64,000 nt of DNA from positions 1 to 64,000 of the forward strand of contig JACPUR010000023.1 in the NCBI GenBank assembly GCA_016192135.1, given 5' to 3'. Origin of the DNA: Candidatus Tectomicrobia bacterium (lineage in GTDB: Bacteria; UBA8248). The notes below the pieces were generated by a model. It saw nothing but the letters and a program-made list of their open reading frames with translations, searched no databases and was not told where the DNA came from. This document shows, one piece after another, positions 49,932-60,372 of the stretch (positions are counted from its first letter, which is position 1; every line of letters begins with the position of its first letter). The position numbers were made by a program, and so were the translations under genes.

Positions 49932-50997
49932 GCGCCGCCGCGTCGCCGCCTCCGCCCTGGCCGACTTCGCCGCCCGGGCCATCCGCACCCTGGGCGCGCC
50001 CGGGGACATGGCGCGCACGGCGGCCGAGGTCCTGGCCGCCGCCGACCTGCGGGGCATCTTCAGCCACGGCGTGGCGGGGGGGACGGGCCTCATGGAGCTG
50101 GTCGAGCGCACGCGGGCCAAGGCCATCGACCCGGCCGCCCGGCCCGAGGTGAAGCGCCGGGAGGACCAGGCCGCCGCCTCGATGGACGGCCGGGGAGGCA
50201 TGGGGCCCGTCGCCGCCATGCAGGCCGCCCACTTGGCGGGGGACCTGGCCGAGCGCTACGGGGTGGGCCGGGTGCACGTCCGCAACGCCAACCACTTCGG
50301 GGCCGCCTGCGTCTACGTCGAGGCCCTGGCCGCCCGGGGCCTCGCCGCCCGGGCCACCTGCACCTCGGGGGCCTGGCTCGTGCCCTACGGGGGGGAGCGC
50401 GTCCGCCTGGGCACCAATCCCATCGCCTGGGTGATGCCCCTCGGGGAGGGCGAGGAGCCCATCGTCATCGACATCGCCACCACCCAGCGGGCGGTGAGCC
50501 CGGCCATCCGCGCCGCCCGGGCGGGGGACCCCCTCCCGCCGGACTACATGGTGGACGAGCGCGGCGCCCCGCTCGAGGGCGTGGTCCCCTACGAGAGGCT
50601 CCTCAAGGGCTCGGTGCGCCCCCTGGGCGGGGAGCGCTTCGGCTACAAGGGCTCGGGCCTGAACATCCTGGTGGAGCTCGACAACGTGATGGGCGGGGGC
50701 TCGACGGAGCGCATCCCCAACATGCGCGAAACCCCGCACAGCCGGGTCTCCCAGACCTTCGAGGCCTGGCGGGTCGACGTGCTCTATCCCGAGGCCGAGG
50801 CCCGCCGCCGCCTGGCCGAGACGGTGGCCGACATCCGGCGCTACGGCGGCCCCGGGATGCTCATGCCGGGGGAGCGCGAGGCGCGTCACAAGGCCGACGC
50901 CCTCCGGAACGGAATCCCCTACGAGCCCTCCCAATGGGAGACCCTGCGCCGGCTGGGGGAGGAGACGGGGGTCGAGCCGCCGGGGCCGGTGGGATGA
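49924..50997 (+). CDS. Ldh-family (malate/L-lactate/ureidoglycolate type 2) dehydrogenase
   Basis: A 357-aa NAD(P)-dependent oxidoreductase of the Ldh_2 family, unrelated to Rossmann lactate dehydrogenases. Landmarks: VLAAADLRGIFSHGVAGGTGLMELVER near the N-terminus, GMGPVAAMQAAHLAGDLAERYGVGRVHVRNANHFGAACVY (with the NSNHFG-like motif as NANHFG), LGTNPIAWVMPLG, IDIATTQRAVSPAIRAA and FGYKGSGLNILVELDNVMGGG. Substrate within the family (malate, sulfolactate, ureidoglycolate, 2,3-diketogulonate) is undetermined. GTG start at 49924 overlaps the kinase-like stop, with GAGGAGCCGG upstream, so the two are translated together. Confidence 0.9.
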   Translation: MPERRRVAASALADFAARAIRTLGAPGDMARTAAEVLAAADLRGIFSHGVAGGTGLMELVERTRAKAIDPAARPEVKRREDQAAASMDGRGGMGPVAAMQAAHLAGDLAERYGVGRVHVRNANHFGAACVYVEALAARGLAARATCTSGAWLVPYGGERVRLGTNPIAWVMPLGEGEEPIVIDIATTQRAVSPAIRAARAGDPLPPDYMVDERGAPLEGVVPYERLLKGSVRPLGGERFGYKGSGLNILVELDNVMGGGSTERIPNMRETPHSRVSQTFEAWRVDVLYPEAEARRRLAETVADIRRYGGPGMLMPGEREARHKADALRNGIPYEPSQWETLRRLGEETGVEPPGPVG

Positions 50998-51020
50998 GGC
51001 GAGGGGACCGAACGCGCCCG

Positions 51021-51238
51021 TAGGGGCGAGGCATGCCTCGCCCCTGCAATCGCCTCGTCGGCGGATGTGTCTGTAGGGGCGACCCCCCGTGGCCGCCCCG
51101 CCAGGGCAGGCGCGGGGGCCTGCCCCTACGAGCGCCCGAGAGGGAAAGCCAGAACAGGTATCCGTAGGGGCGGTTCGCGAACCGCCCCTACATCATCCAT
51201 AGCGAACACGTCCGTAGGGGCGAACCTCGTGTTCGCCC
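51021..51238. repeat. Cluster of family-C GTAGGGGCG hairpins
   Basis: Successive palindromes: 51023-51044 (GGGGCGAGGCA and its complement, perfect 22 nt); 51075-51129 (GTAGGGGCGACCCCCC ... GGGGGCCTGCCCCTAC, looser); 51164-51191 (GTAGGGGCGGTTCG with its exact complement, 28 nt); and 51214-51238 (GTAGGGGCGAACCTCGTGTT then CGCCC), the last identical to the left arm at 39748. Confidence 0.8.
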
Positions 51239-51283
51239 TCTGTCGTCATGGCGGGGACTCTGCGGCGCCCGTGACCATCTAGC

Positions 51284-51394
51284 CTCTCTCCTCCTCCCAC
51301 CGGGAGGTCGGGCCCGCATGGGCCCGAGGGGGGAGGGAAACGCATCGGCGGAGGCCCTCTCCCCCACCCTACCCTCCCCCGGAGGGGGAGGGGA
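51284..51394. repeat. Intergenic repeat, family B copy 2
   Basis: Same-orientation copy of 46858-46963: CCACCGGGAGGTCGGGC, CCGCATGGGCCCGA, GGGGGAGGGAAA, then CCCCCACCCTACCCTCCCCC and GGAGGGGGAGGGG. The middle 25 nt differ between copies while both ends are conserved. Confidence 0.8.
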
Positions 51395-51485
51395 AAAGCA
51401 TTGCGGCCAGTGCGCCTCCCTCCGTAGGTGCGCACGACCGCATACCACTCGGATTGTTTGATCGGGTGGGTGAACGCGCCGCCCC

Positions 51486-52772
51486 CTACGCCCGATCCTC
51501 GGGCCCGGGGGCGTTCGCGTCCTCAGGGACGGGCTCGAGCCGGACGCTCTCGATCTGGCGCTCGGTGGCGGCCTCGATGGTGAAGATCCAGCCCTCCACC
51601 ACGATCTGCTCGCCCGCCTTGGGGATGCGGCCGAACCTCTCGAGGAGGAACCCCCCGAGGGTGTTGTAGTCGCCGTCGGGGACCGGGACGGAGAGCTCGT
51701 CGCGCACCGCCTCGATCTCCATCCGGGCGTCCACCATGTACTTCCGGTCGCCCACCCGGCGGAAGAGGCGCACCTCGTCCACGTCGTACTCGTCGCTGAT
51801 CTCGCCGACGATCTCCTCGACCAGGTCCTCGACGGTCACCACGCCGACGCAGCCGCCGTACTCGTCCACCACGATGGCCAGCTTGTGCTTCTCCCGCTGG
51901 AGGTCGGCGAGGAGGTCGTCGGCGGGCTTCGAGTCGGGGACGTAGTACACCTCCCGCACGAGGCCGGGCTTCGAGAGGAGAGGCCCCGCCGCCTCGGGCC
52001 CCAGCGCCAGGATGTCGCGCGCGTACACCACGCCCACGATGTGGTTGATGTTCTCCCGGTAGACGGGGATGCGGGAGTGGCCGTCCTTCTCGATCCGCTC
52101 GATGGCGTCCTCGACCGTCCCCTGCTCGTCCACGGCCGAGACGTCCACCAGGGGCACCATCACGTCGTCCGCGCGCAGGTCGCCGAAGGAGAAGATGCGG
52201 CCGATCATCTTCCGCTCGACCGGGTGGACGTCCCCCTCGCTCGGCTCCTCGACGAGGGCCTCGAGCTCGCGGCGGGTGATGAAGGTGGAGCTCTCCTCGC
52301 GGGCGGTCTTCCCGCCGGTCACCAGGCCGATCAGCAGGCTGACCGCCCAGACGGCCGGGTAGGCCCCGACCCGCGCCGCCCAGACGATCGGTGCGATGCG
52401 GGGGGCGATGACGTCGGCGCGCTCCTGGAAATAGCTCTTCGGCATCACCTCGCCGAAGATCACCAGGAAGGGGATGACCACCAGGATCGAGAGCAGCTCG
52501 CCGTAGCGCGGGCCCGCGACCTGGATGGCCGCCAGGGTGGCGATCGAGACGTTCGTCACGAAGGAGGCGTTGTGCCAGGTGAGGATGGTGCCGTGGAGCC
52601 ACTCGGGCCGGGCGAGAAGGTCGAGGGCGAGCCCGGCCCCGCGGTGGCCCTCGTCCGCCATCGCCCGCAGGCGGTTCCGGTTCGCCGAGACGATGGCGAT
52701 CTCGGCCCCGGCGAAGAACGCCTCGAAGAGGAGCAGGACGAAGCCGGCGGCGAGGACGAGGGAGAGGGGCAT
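51486..52772 (-). CDS. CNNM/CorC (HlyC) family membrane protein, copy 2
   Basis: A 428-aa protein with an N-terminal DUF21 domain of about four helices ([53 protein letters not shown]). Then comes a CBS pair ([69 protein letters not shown]) and a C-terminal CorC_HlyC transporter-associated domain ([23 protein letters not shown]). Family members export Mg2+ or Co2+ or modulate such transport (CorC, YfjD, MpfA). Its ATG at 52772 overlaps the stop of the upstream paralogue (TGATG), so the pair is made together and may form a heteromer. Confidence 0.92.
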   Translation of the reverse strand: MPLSLVLAAGFVLLLFEAFFAGAEIAIVSANRNRLRAMADEGHRGAGLALDLLARPEWLHGTILTWHNASFVTNVSIATLAAIQVAGPRYGELLSILVVIPFLVIFGEVMPKSYFQERADVIAPRIAPIVWAARVGAYPAVWAVSLLIGLVTGGKTAREESSTFITRRELEALVEEPSEGDVHPVERKMIGRIFSFGDLRADDVMVPLVDVSAVDEQGTVEDAIERIEKDGHSRIPVYRENINHIVGVVYARDILALGPEAAGPLLSKPGLVREVYYVPDSKPADDLLADLQREKHKLAIVVDEYGGCVGVVTVEDLVEEIVGEISDEYDVDEVRLFRRVGDRKYMVDARMEIEAVRDELSVPVPDGDYNTLGGFLLERFGRIPKAGEQIVVEGWIFTIEAATERQIESVRLEPVPEDANAPGPEDRA

Positions 52773-54043
52773 CAGGCGCCCTCCTCCAGCCGCTTCGCCC
52801 GGATGCGGACGGCGCCGGTGGGCCGGGCCTCGACCACCATGAGCTCCACCCCTCCCCAGGCCACCCGCTCGCCGGCCCGGGGGATGCGGCCCAGCAGGGT
52901 GAACACCACGCCGCCCAGGGTCTGGGCCTCCGGGTGCCCGGGGACCTTCCAGCCGGTCGCGGCGGAGAAGTCCTCGAGGGTGGTGCGGGCGCGGCAGAGG
53001 TAGGCGTCCTCCGCCTCGGCCTGGATCCAGTCCTCCGTGGCCTGATCGAACTCGTCCTGGAGCTTCCCGAAGATCTCCTCCAGCAGGTCCTTCATCGTCA
53101 CCAGGCCCTCCACTCCCCCAAACTCGTCCAGGACCACGGCGAGGTGGGTCCGCCGCTGGCGGAAGACACGGAAGAGGGCGTCGAGCTTCATGCCCGAGGG
53201 GACATAGATCGGCCGGCGGAGCATGGCAGGCGCGAGCCGCTCGCCGGGCCCGGAGGCGCGGCGGAGGTGCCGCAGGAAATCCTTGACGTAGAGGATGCCG
53301 ATGATGTTGTCGCGGTCCCCGCCGTAGATGGGGATGCGGGAGTGAGGGGCGTTGCGGACGCGCTCCATCACCTCGGTCAGGGGCAGGTCCGCCTCCCAGC
53401 ACACCATCTCGGTGCGGGGAATGGCCACCTCGCCGGCCGTCGAGTCGTGGAACTCGAAGACGTTCTGGATGTAGGTGCGCTCGGCGGCGTCGAGCGCGCC
53501 CCCGGCGTGGCCCGCCTCCACCCAGTCGAGGAACTCGCCCTCCATGAGGACGTTCCGCCGGACCCGGGGCGGGGCGCCCAGGAGCGTCAGCACCCGGTTC
53601 ACGATCTGCAGCACGGCCCAGCGGAGAGGGGTGGCTATCCAGGAGAAGGCCGCGAGCGGGGGCGCCGCGAGGCGGGCCGCGGGCTCGGTGAAGCGCGACG
53701 CGAGGCACTTGGGGGTGATCTCGCCGGCGACCATCAGGATGGGCGTCATCAGGATGGGCGCGAGCCAGGAGCGCTCCGGGCCGAGCACGAGGACCAGCCC
53801 GCCCGCGAACAGGGCCGAGGCCGCGATGTTCACGATCTCGTTCCCGATGAGAATCGAGGTGATCAGGCGCCGGGGGCGGTCCAGGAGGTCGGCGACCAGG
53901 CGCCCCACCCCTCCCTCCTGGCGCATCGTCTGCACCCGGGGACGGGGGAGGGAGAACAGGGCCACCTCGCTGGCCGAGAAGACCGCCGAGAAGGCGAGGA
54001 GGAGGACGAACAGCAGGACGCGGAAGAGCAGCTCCCCTTCCAT
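52772..54043 (-). CDS. CNNM/CorC (HlyC) family membrane protein, copy 1
   Basis: A 423-aa paralogue of the 51486 gene with the same order: DUF21 membrane domain (VLLFVLLLAFSAVFSASEVALFSLPRPR, MTPILMVAGEITPKCLASRF), CBS pair (AEVAIPRTEMVCWEADLPLTE split over 190-260, NIIGILYVKDFLRHL, LAVVLDEFGGVEGLVTMKDLLEEIFGKLQDE), and CorC_HlyC end (EAQTLGGVVFTLLGRIPRAGERV). Adjacent paralogous pairs of this family recur in several bacterial phyla. It is separated from galU by 108 nt on the same strand. Confidence 0.92.
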   Translation of the reverse strand: MEGELLFRVLLFVLLLAFSAVFSASEVALFSLPRPRVQTMRQEGGVGRLVADLLDRPRRLITSILIGNEIVNIAASALFAGGLVLVLGPERSWLAPILMTPILMVAGEITPKCLASRFTEPAARLAAPPLAAFSWIATPLRWAVLQIVNRVLTLLGAPPRVRRNVLMEGEFLDWVEAGHAGGALDAAERTYIQNVFEFHDSTAGEVAIPRTEMVCWEADLPLTEVMERVRNAPHSRIPIYGGDRDNIIGILYVKDFLRHLRRASGPGERLAPAMLRRPIYVPSGMKLDALFRVFRQRRTHLAVVLDEFGGVEGLVTMKDLLEEIFGKLQDEFDQATEDWIQAEAEDAYLCRARTTLEDFSAATGWKVPGHPEAQTLGGVVFTLLGRIPRAGERVAWGGVELMVVEARPTGAVRIRAKRLEEGA

Positions 54044-54151
54044 ATCCCTACCCCCTCCCCGGGCGGCGCGGACGCTCCCCGCGCGGCCGGGGGGCGGCCG
54101 GACGGCGCCTGGATGCCGGGGGCTCGGGTTCCGGCGGGCCTGGGTCGGCGA

Positions 54152-55027
54152 TCAAAGGGAGAGGTTCCTCAGATAGGCGCGGAAGGAGGGCCCCAGGTCC
54201 TCGCGGGCGAGGGCATACTCCACCGTGGCCTGCAGGAATCCCAGCTTGTCGCCCGCGTCATAGCGCTTGCCCTCGAACTCGTAGGCGTACACCGGCTGGC
54301 TCCCGAGGAGGAGGCGGATGCCGTCGGTGAGCTGGACCTCGCCCTTCGGGTCCTTCGGGGTGCGCTCCAGGACGCCGAATATCTCGGACGGCAGGATGTA
54401 GCGCCCGATGATGGCGAGGTCGGAGGGGGCCTTCTCCGGCGAGGGCTTCTCCACCATCCCCTTGAGCGAGGTGAGCCGCAGGCCCGGCGCGGGGCTCCCG
54501 TCCGGGACGACCACGCCGTATTTCGATACCTGATCCCTGGCCACCCGCATCGCCGCGACCACCGCGCCGCCGCGCGCCTCCTGGACATCGGCGAGCTGGC
54601 GGATGGCGGGGACCTCGCTGCGAATCAAGTCGTCGCTCAGGATGACGGCGAAGGGCTCGTCGCCCACCACGTCCTTGGCGCAGAGGACGGCGTGGCCCAG
54701 CCCGCCCGGCACCTTCTGCCGGATGGAGGAGATGTGCGCCTTCCGCGAGATCTCCTGGACGATCTCGAGGTGGCTCTCCTGCCCCCGCTTGCGCAGGTGG
54801 TCCTCCAGCTCGTAGGCCACGTCGAAATGGTCCACCATCGAAACCTTCCCGCGCCCCGTGATGAACACGATCTGGTCGATCCCCGCGTCCAGCGCCTCCT
54901 GGACCCCGATCTGGATCTGCGGGGTGTCCACGATGGGGAGCATTTCCTTCGGGATCACCTTCGTGGCGGGAAGAAACCGCGTGCCGAGGCCGGCGACCGG
55001 AAAAACGGCTTTTCGCACTTTGCTCAA
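54152..55027 (-). CDS. galU: UTP-glucose-1-phosphate uridylyltransferase
   Basis: Makes UDP-glucose from UTP and glucose-1-phosphate, feeding envelope polysaccharide and trehalose synthesis (see otsA). The 291-aa product starts at TTG 55027 (LSKVRKAVFPVAGLGTRFLPATKVIPKEMLPIVD, the defining signature). VEYALAREDLGPSFRAYL is at the C-terminus. Other conserved parts are VFITGRGKVSMVDHFD, GLGHAVLCAKDVVGDEPFAVILSDD (metal-binding Asp pair) and GVVVPDG. The TTG start is supported by family alignment; the ribosome-binding site (GGGATAGCC) is weak. ligA lies about 100 nt upstream on the same strand. Confidence 0.96.
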   Translation of the reverse strand: MSKVRKAVFPVAGLGTRFLPATKVIPKEMLPIVDTPQIQIGVQEALDAGIDQIVFITGRGKVSMVDHFDVAYELEDHLRKRGQESHLEIVQEISRKAHISSIRQKVPGGLGHAVLCAKDVVGDEPFAVILSDDLIRSEVPAIRQLADVQEARGGAVVAAMRVARDQVSKYGVVVPDGSPAPGLRLTSLKGMVEKPSPEKAPSDLAIIGRYILPSEIFGVLERTPKDPKGEVQLTDGIRLLLGSQPVYAYEFEGKRYDAGDKLGFLQATVEYALAREDLGPSFRAYLRNLSL

Positions 55028-55124
55028 TGGCTATCCCAATGGAAAAGGAAGAATAATCCGGAGGCGAGCCGCGCGGGTGAGCCTGACGCTGCTTCCGGGA
55101 TCATAGGGAAGCCCCGCCCCCCCG

Positions 55125-57194
<2,070 letters not shown>

Positions 57195-57230
57195 TCATGG
57201 CTGGCGGGGAGGGCTCGGCGGGCGCTTCCC

Positions 57231-58148
57231 TCACTGCAAGTTCTTCAGGCGCTCCGCCGCGGTACGGGCGGCCTCGGAGTTGGGGTACCTCTGCTGCAGC
57301 CGCATCAGCAGCTCCCGGGCGCTCGCGCGGTCCCCCAGGTTGAGGAAGGACAGGCCCTCCTGCAAGAGGGCGTCGGGCGCCTTGTCGCCGTTGGCGTAGT
57401 CCACCTGCACCTTGTTGAAGGCCAAGATGGCCCGCTCGTAGTTGCGCTCCTCGAAGTAGGTCTGCCCGATCCAGTACTGGGCGTCGTCGGCCAGCTCGTG
57501 GCCCGGATGCTTGGCGAGGAAGGCGCCTAGCAGGCTCCGCGCGCGGGGATAGCTCCGGTCCTCCTGCAATGCCTTGAGGGCCTGGTTGAACTCCTCCTCG
57601 GGCCCGGAGAGCCTGGCCTCGGCGGGAGGCGCCTGGGGCGCCTCGGACGGCTGCGGCGCGCGTGCCGCGGGCGGAGCGCCCGGGACGGCGGCCGGCGGGG
57701 CGCCTTCCCCGGCGGGGGGAGCGCCCGGCCTGGCCTCGGCGGGGGGGCCCGGCTGCGCCGGGGCGCCGGAGCGGCCGGAGCGCGCCAGGGCGAGCTCGTT
57801 CTCCAGCGATTCCACCCGGCCCCGCATCTCCTCGAGCTGCTGCCCTAGCTTCTGGACCGAGGCTTCGCCGTCGCGGCGGCCGCGCTCGAGGCTGTCCACC
57901 AGGCCCTGCATGGCCCGGCGAATCTCCTCGATCCGTTCCTCCTGGTTCGACAGGCCGCGCCGGAGGCCCACGAGGCTCTCGCGCACGTCCGGGGACGCCC
58001 CGGGGGCCGCCCCCGGGGGGGGCGGCGGCGAGGCGGGCTCCGGGAGGCCGCCGAGCCTTCCCTCGCCCGGGGCCGCGCACCCGCCCAGCAGGAGGGCGAG
58101 GACCCAGGGGGCGAGCCGGACGAAAGCGGGAGCGAGATTCATGCGCAT
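57231..58148 (-). CDS. cpoB: Tol-Pal coordinator CpoB/YbgF
   Basis: A 305-aa periplasmic protein that links peptidoglycan synthesis to the Tol-Pal constriction machinery. It has a lipoprotein signal (WVLALLLGGCAAP, Cys at about 24), unlike E. coli CpoB, which is soluble. A coiled coil follows (SLVGLRRGLSNQEERIEEIRRAMQ to VESLENELALARS, about 55-125), then a Pro/Ala-rich linker (about 125-185) and C-terminal TPR repeats (EEEFNQALKALQEDRSYPRARSLLGAFLAKHPGHELADDAQYWIGQTYFEERNYERAILAF). A strong terminator stands between pal and this gene, its T run 3 nt before the start codon, so expression is probably attenuated relative to pal. Confidence 0.92.
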   Translation of the reverse strand: MRMNLAPAFVRLAPWVLALLLGGCAAPGEGRLGGLPEPASPPPPPGAAPGASPDVRESLVGLRRGLSNQEERIEEIRRAMQGLVDSLERGRRDGEASVQKLGQQLEEMRGRVESLENELALARSGRSGAPAQPGPPAEARPGAPPAGEGAPPAAVPGAPPAARAPQPSEAPQAPPAEARLSGPEEEFNQALKALQEDRSYPRARSLLGAFLAKHPGHELADDAQYWIGQTYFEERNYERAILAFNKVQVDYANGDKAPDALLQEGLSFLNLGDRASARELLMRLQQRYPNSEAARTAAERLKNLQ

Positions 58149-58151
58149 GAG

Positions 58152-58188
58152 AAAAAAACTCCTCGGCGGGGCTCGCCCGCCGAGGAGT
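58152..58188 (-). terminator. Intrinsic terminator/attenuator between pal and cpoB
   Basis: Reverse-strand hairpin with a perfect 13-bp stem: ACTCCTCGGCGGG (complement of 58176-58188) and CCCGCCGAGGAGT (complement of 58158-58170), loop 5 nt, followed at once by seven T residues (58158-58152). It lies about 30 nt past the pal stop, and the T run ends 3 nt from the cpoB ATG at 58148. Read-through would be needed to express cpoB from the upstream promoters. Confidence 0.75.
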
Positions 58189-58217
58189 CCTTCCTTCGGA
58201 AAAAACCGGGCAAGCGC

Positions 58218-58784
58218 TTAGTTCATCCCCGCCGGAATCCCTCCGGTCACGTTGAACTTCGCGCGGCGGTTCTTGGCCCAGGCCAGCTCGTTGCGGCGCG
58301 GATCCAGGGGGCGCTCCTTGCCGAAGCTCACCGTCTCGATCCGCGAGGCGTCCACGCCCAGGGAAACCAGATAGTCCTTGGCGGCCTGGGAGCGGCGATG
58401 TCCGAGGGCGATGTTGTACTGCACCGTGCCGCGCTCGTCGGCGTGGCCCTCGATCTGGATCTTGATCGTCGGGTTATCGGCCAGGAACTTGCCCTTCGCA
58501 TCCATGATGGGACGCATGTCGGGCCGGATTTCAGACTTATCGAAATCGAAATGAACGAGGTCGTTCTCGAAGCTCGCCAAGCCCGACTTGAACGCCTCCC
58601 GGCGGCGCTGGCGCTCGGCCTCGGTCATGCTTCCAGCCTCTTGCTGGCCGGCACGGGCACCGGGAGCGGAGGTCACCGCCTCGTCGCTCTTCACCGTCTG
58701 TTGAGCGCAGCCGGTCGTGACTGCCAACAGGGCCACGCCCAACATGGCCAGTCCCACCCGCTTCCAACTCGCCGCTTGCGACAT
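58218..58784 (-). CDS. pal: Peptidoglycan-associated lipoprotein Pal
   Basis: A 188-aa outer-membrane lipoprotein anchoring the envelope to peptidoglycan. Signal and lipobox: KRVGLAMLGVALLAVTTGCAQQ (Cys at about 26). The C-terminal OmpA-like domain is clear: VHFDFDKSEIRPDMRPIMDAKGKFLADNPTIKIQIEGHADERGTVQYNIALGHRRSQAAKDYLVSLGVD, with the diaminopimelate-binding Asp and Arg residues (HADERG...NIALGxRR), ending KNRRAKFNVTG. GGAGGAAG precedes the ATG. It follows tolB after a 213-nt gap with an AT-rich patch and palindrome, so it may have its own promoter. Confidence 0.96.
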   Translation of the reverse strand: MSQAASWKRVGLAMLGVALLAVTTGCAQQTVKSDEAVTSAPGARAGQQEAGSMTEAERQRRREAFKSGLASFENDLVHFDFDKSEIRPDMRPIMDAKGKFLADNPTIKIQIEGHADERGTVQYNIALGHRRSQAAKDYLVSLGVDASRIETVSFGKERPLDPRRNELAWAKNRRAKFNVTGGIPAGMN

Positions 58785-58844
58785 TCAGACTTCCTCCTCG
58801 ATTCCCGAAAAGGCGCTCGGGTCGCGCGTAAAACTTAATTTTAC

Positions 58845-58864
58845 AAGAGGTTACACAACCTCTT
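58845..58864. promoter_or_regulatory. Operator-like palindrome upstream of pal
   Basis: Perfect inverted repeat AAGAGGTT-ACAC-AACCTCTT (8-bp arms, 4-nt centre) in the AT-rich tolB-pal intergenic region, about 60-80 nt before the pal ATG. There is no T run after it, so it fits a dimeric regulator's binding site better than a terminator. TAAAAT-like and TTGTGT-like hexamers surround it, but no well-spaced pair is certain. Confidence 0.4.
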
Positions 58865-58997
58865 TCCTTCGGGTCCCGGGCATGCGCAAGTAGAAAGTTA
58901 CCCAATTTCGAAACAGCCATTAAGTATAAGTCGGCGCCCCCGGCGGAGCAAGGGGGGTTTTTAGGAAATTTTAACCTGTTTCAGAATCGCCGGCCCA

Positions 58998-60350
58998 TCA
59001 CGGCAGGGCGGGCGACCACGCCGGCTCCTGGCCGAGCTGAAGGCGCTTGAGTTCGGTTCCGGCCGAGGTCATGACGTAAATCTCCTTCCGGCCCGAGCGA
59101 TCCGACGAAAAGGTGAGGTGCCGGCCATCGGGCGACCAGCTGGGCGACTCGTTCTTTCCCTGGGCGCCCGTCAGGCGGCGCAGGTCGGAGCCGTCGGGAT
59201 TGACCGTGACGATATCGATCGAGACGTGGTCGCTGACCCGGGTGGAGTAGGCGATGCGGTCCCCGCGCGGGCTCCACCGGGGCTCGGTGTTGTAGGTGCC
59301 CTGGAAGCTGATCCGCCGGGGGTCGCTCCCGTCCGCGTTCATCACGTAGATCTGGGGACCGCCCGATCGCCCCGAAGCGAACACGATGCGCCTGCCGTCC
59401 GGGGAGAACGAGGGCGTGACGTCGATCCCGAAGCTGCGGCTGAGGCGGGACCTCACGCGGGTGGCCATCTCGTAAAGGACGAGCTGATAGGTGCGGCCCG
59501 TCCGCTCGGCGTAGGCGAAGAAGCGGCTGTCGGGGGAGAAGTTCCCGCCGATGCCCTGGGCGGCGGGCGCGTTGACGCGGAACTCGGCCCCTCCGTTGGT
59601 GGGGAGGATGAACACCCCCGGCGGGCTCGACTTGAACGAGGAGTAGGCGAGCCACCGGCCGTCGGGGGACCAGGCGGGTGCGTTGTTGCCCATGCCGTTG
59701 CGCGTCACCCGCCGGAGGTCGGCGCCGTCCCAGTCCATGATGTAGATCTCGCCGCGCTCGGCGGGCGAGCTGCGCGAGACGAAGGCGATCTGCGTGTCGA
59801 AGATGCCCTTCTCGCCGGTGTAGCGCTCGAGGACGGCGTTGGCGAAGCGGTGGGCCATCAGCCGCCAGCTCGAGCGCGGGTACTGGAAGCGCTTGCCGAG
59901 CTCCTGCGCCCCGCGTGCGGTGTCGTAGAGGAAGATCTCGGCCGTGATGGAATTCCCGCCGACCGTGTAGCCGCCCTTGACCAGGCCCTCGGCCTTCACC
60001 ACGTTCAGCCACTCGGGGAACTTCTGCTCCTCGAGGCGTATGCCCGCCTGGAGGGGGTTCTCCGGGTAGCTCCGCCGGTCCTGGACGTAGAAGAGCCCCG
60101 TGCGCGAGAGGTCCTCCTCGATCACCTGGGCGATCTGGAGGCCGAGCGGGTCGCGGGGCCCGTCGAGCGGCCGGAGCTCCGGGATCGCGAGCCGGATCTT
60201 GCGCGCGGCGGGGGAATAGATGTCGATGAAGGTCCGGGACGCCGCGAGCGCCCCGGGAGCCGGCGGCCCGGCGGCGAACCCCGCGAGGAGAAGAAAAAGG
60301 AAGAGGCGCAGCCGGCCCCGGAGGCGCGGCCGGGCCCCGGGCTCATTCAC
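58998..60350 (-). CDS. tolB: Tol-Pal system beta-propeller protein TolB
   Basis: A 450-aa periplasmic protein with a signal peptide (LRLFLFLLLAGFAAG...GALAA), a TolB N-terminal domain (KIRLAIPELRPLDGPRDPLGLQIAQVIEEDLSRTGLFYVQDRRS) and a six-bladed propeller of WD40-like PD40 repeats, visible as repeated WSPDGRWLAYSS, FSPDSRFFAYA, FSPDGRRIVFAS, WSPRGDRIAYST and WSPDGRHLTFSS. GTG at 60350, 22 nt after the tolA stop, is taken as start because the signal peptide begins there. It follows tolQRA in the standard order. Confidence 0.95.
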   Translation of the reverse strand: MNEPGARPRLRGRLRLFLFLLLAGFAAGPPAPGALAASRTFIDIYSPAARKIRLAIPELRPLDGPRDPLGLQIAQVIEEDLSRTGLFYVQDRRSYPENPLQAGIRLEEQKFPEWLNVVKAEGLVKGGYTVGGNSITAEIFLYDTARGAQELGKRFQYPRSSWRLMAHRFANAVLERYTGEKGIFDTQIAFVSRSSPAERGEIYIMDWDGADLRRVTRNGMGNNAPAWSPDGRWLAYSSFKSSPPGVFILPTNGGAEFRVNAPAAQGIGGNFSPDSRFFAYAERTGRTYQLVLYEMATRVRSRLSRSFGIDVTPSFSPDGRRIVFASGRSGGPQIYVMNADGSDPRRISFQGTYNTEPRWSPRGDRIAYSTRVSDHVSIDIVTVNPDGSDLRRLTGAQGKNESPSWSPDGRHLTFSSDRSGRKEIYVMTSAGTELKRLQLGQEPAWSPALP

Positions 60351-60372
60351 CGTACCGGCCCACCCTCGAGCG

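Larger units (their letters stand above)
50998..51485. other. Repeat-packed intergenic region
   Basis: 488 nt between convergent genes, almost wholly made of repeats: four or more family-C hairpins at 51021-51238 and a family-B block at 51284-51394. I see no gene. Being between convergent genes, the hairpins could also act as bidirectional transcription barriers. Confidence 0.6.

Noticed and set aside
51021-51238. Series of repeated palindromes that could suggest a CRISPR array
   Set aside because: Repeat interiors differ, spacing is irregular, there are no unique spacers of constant length and no cas genes nearby. They are separate hairpin elements.
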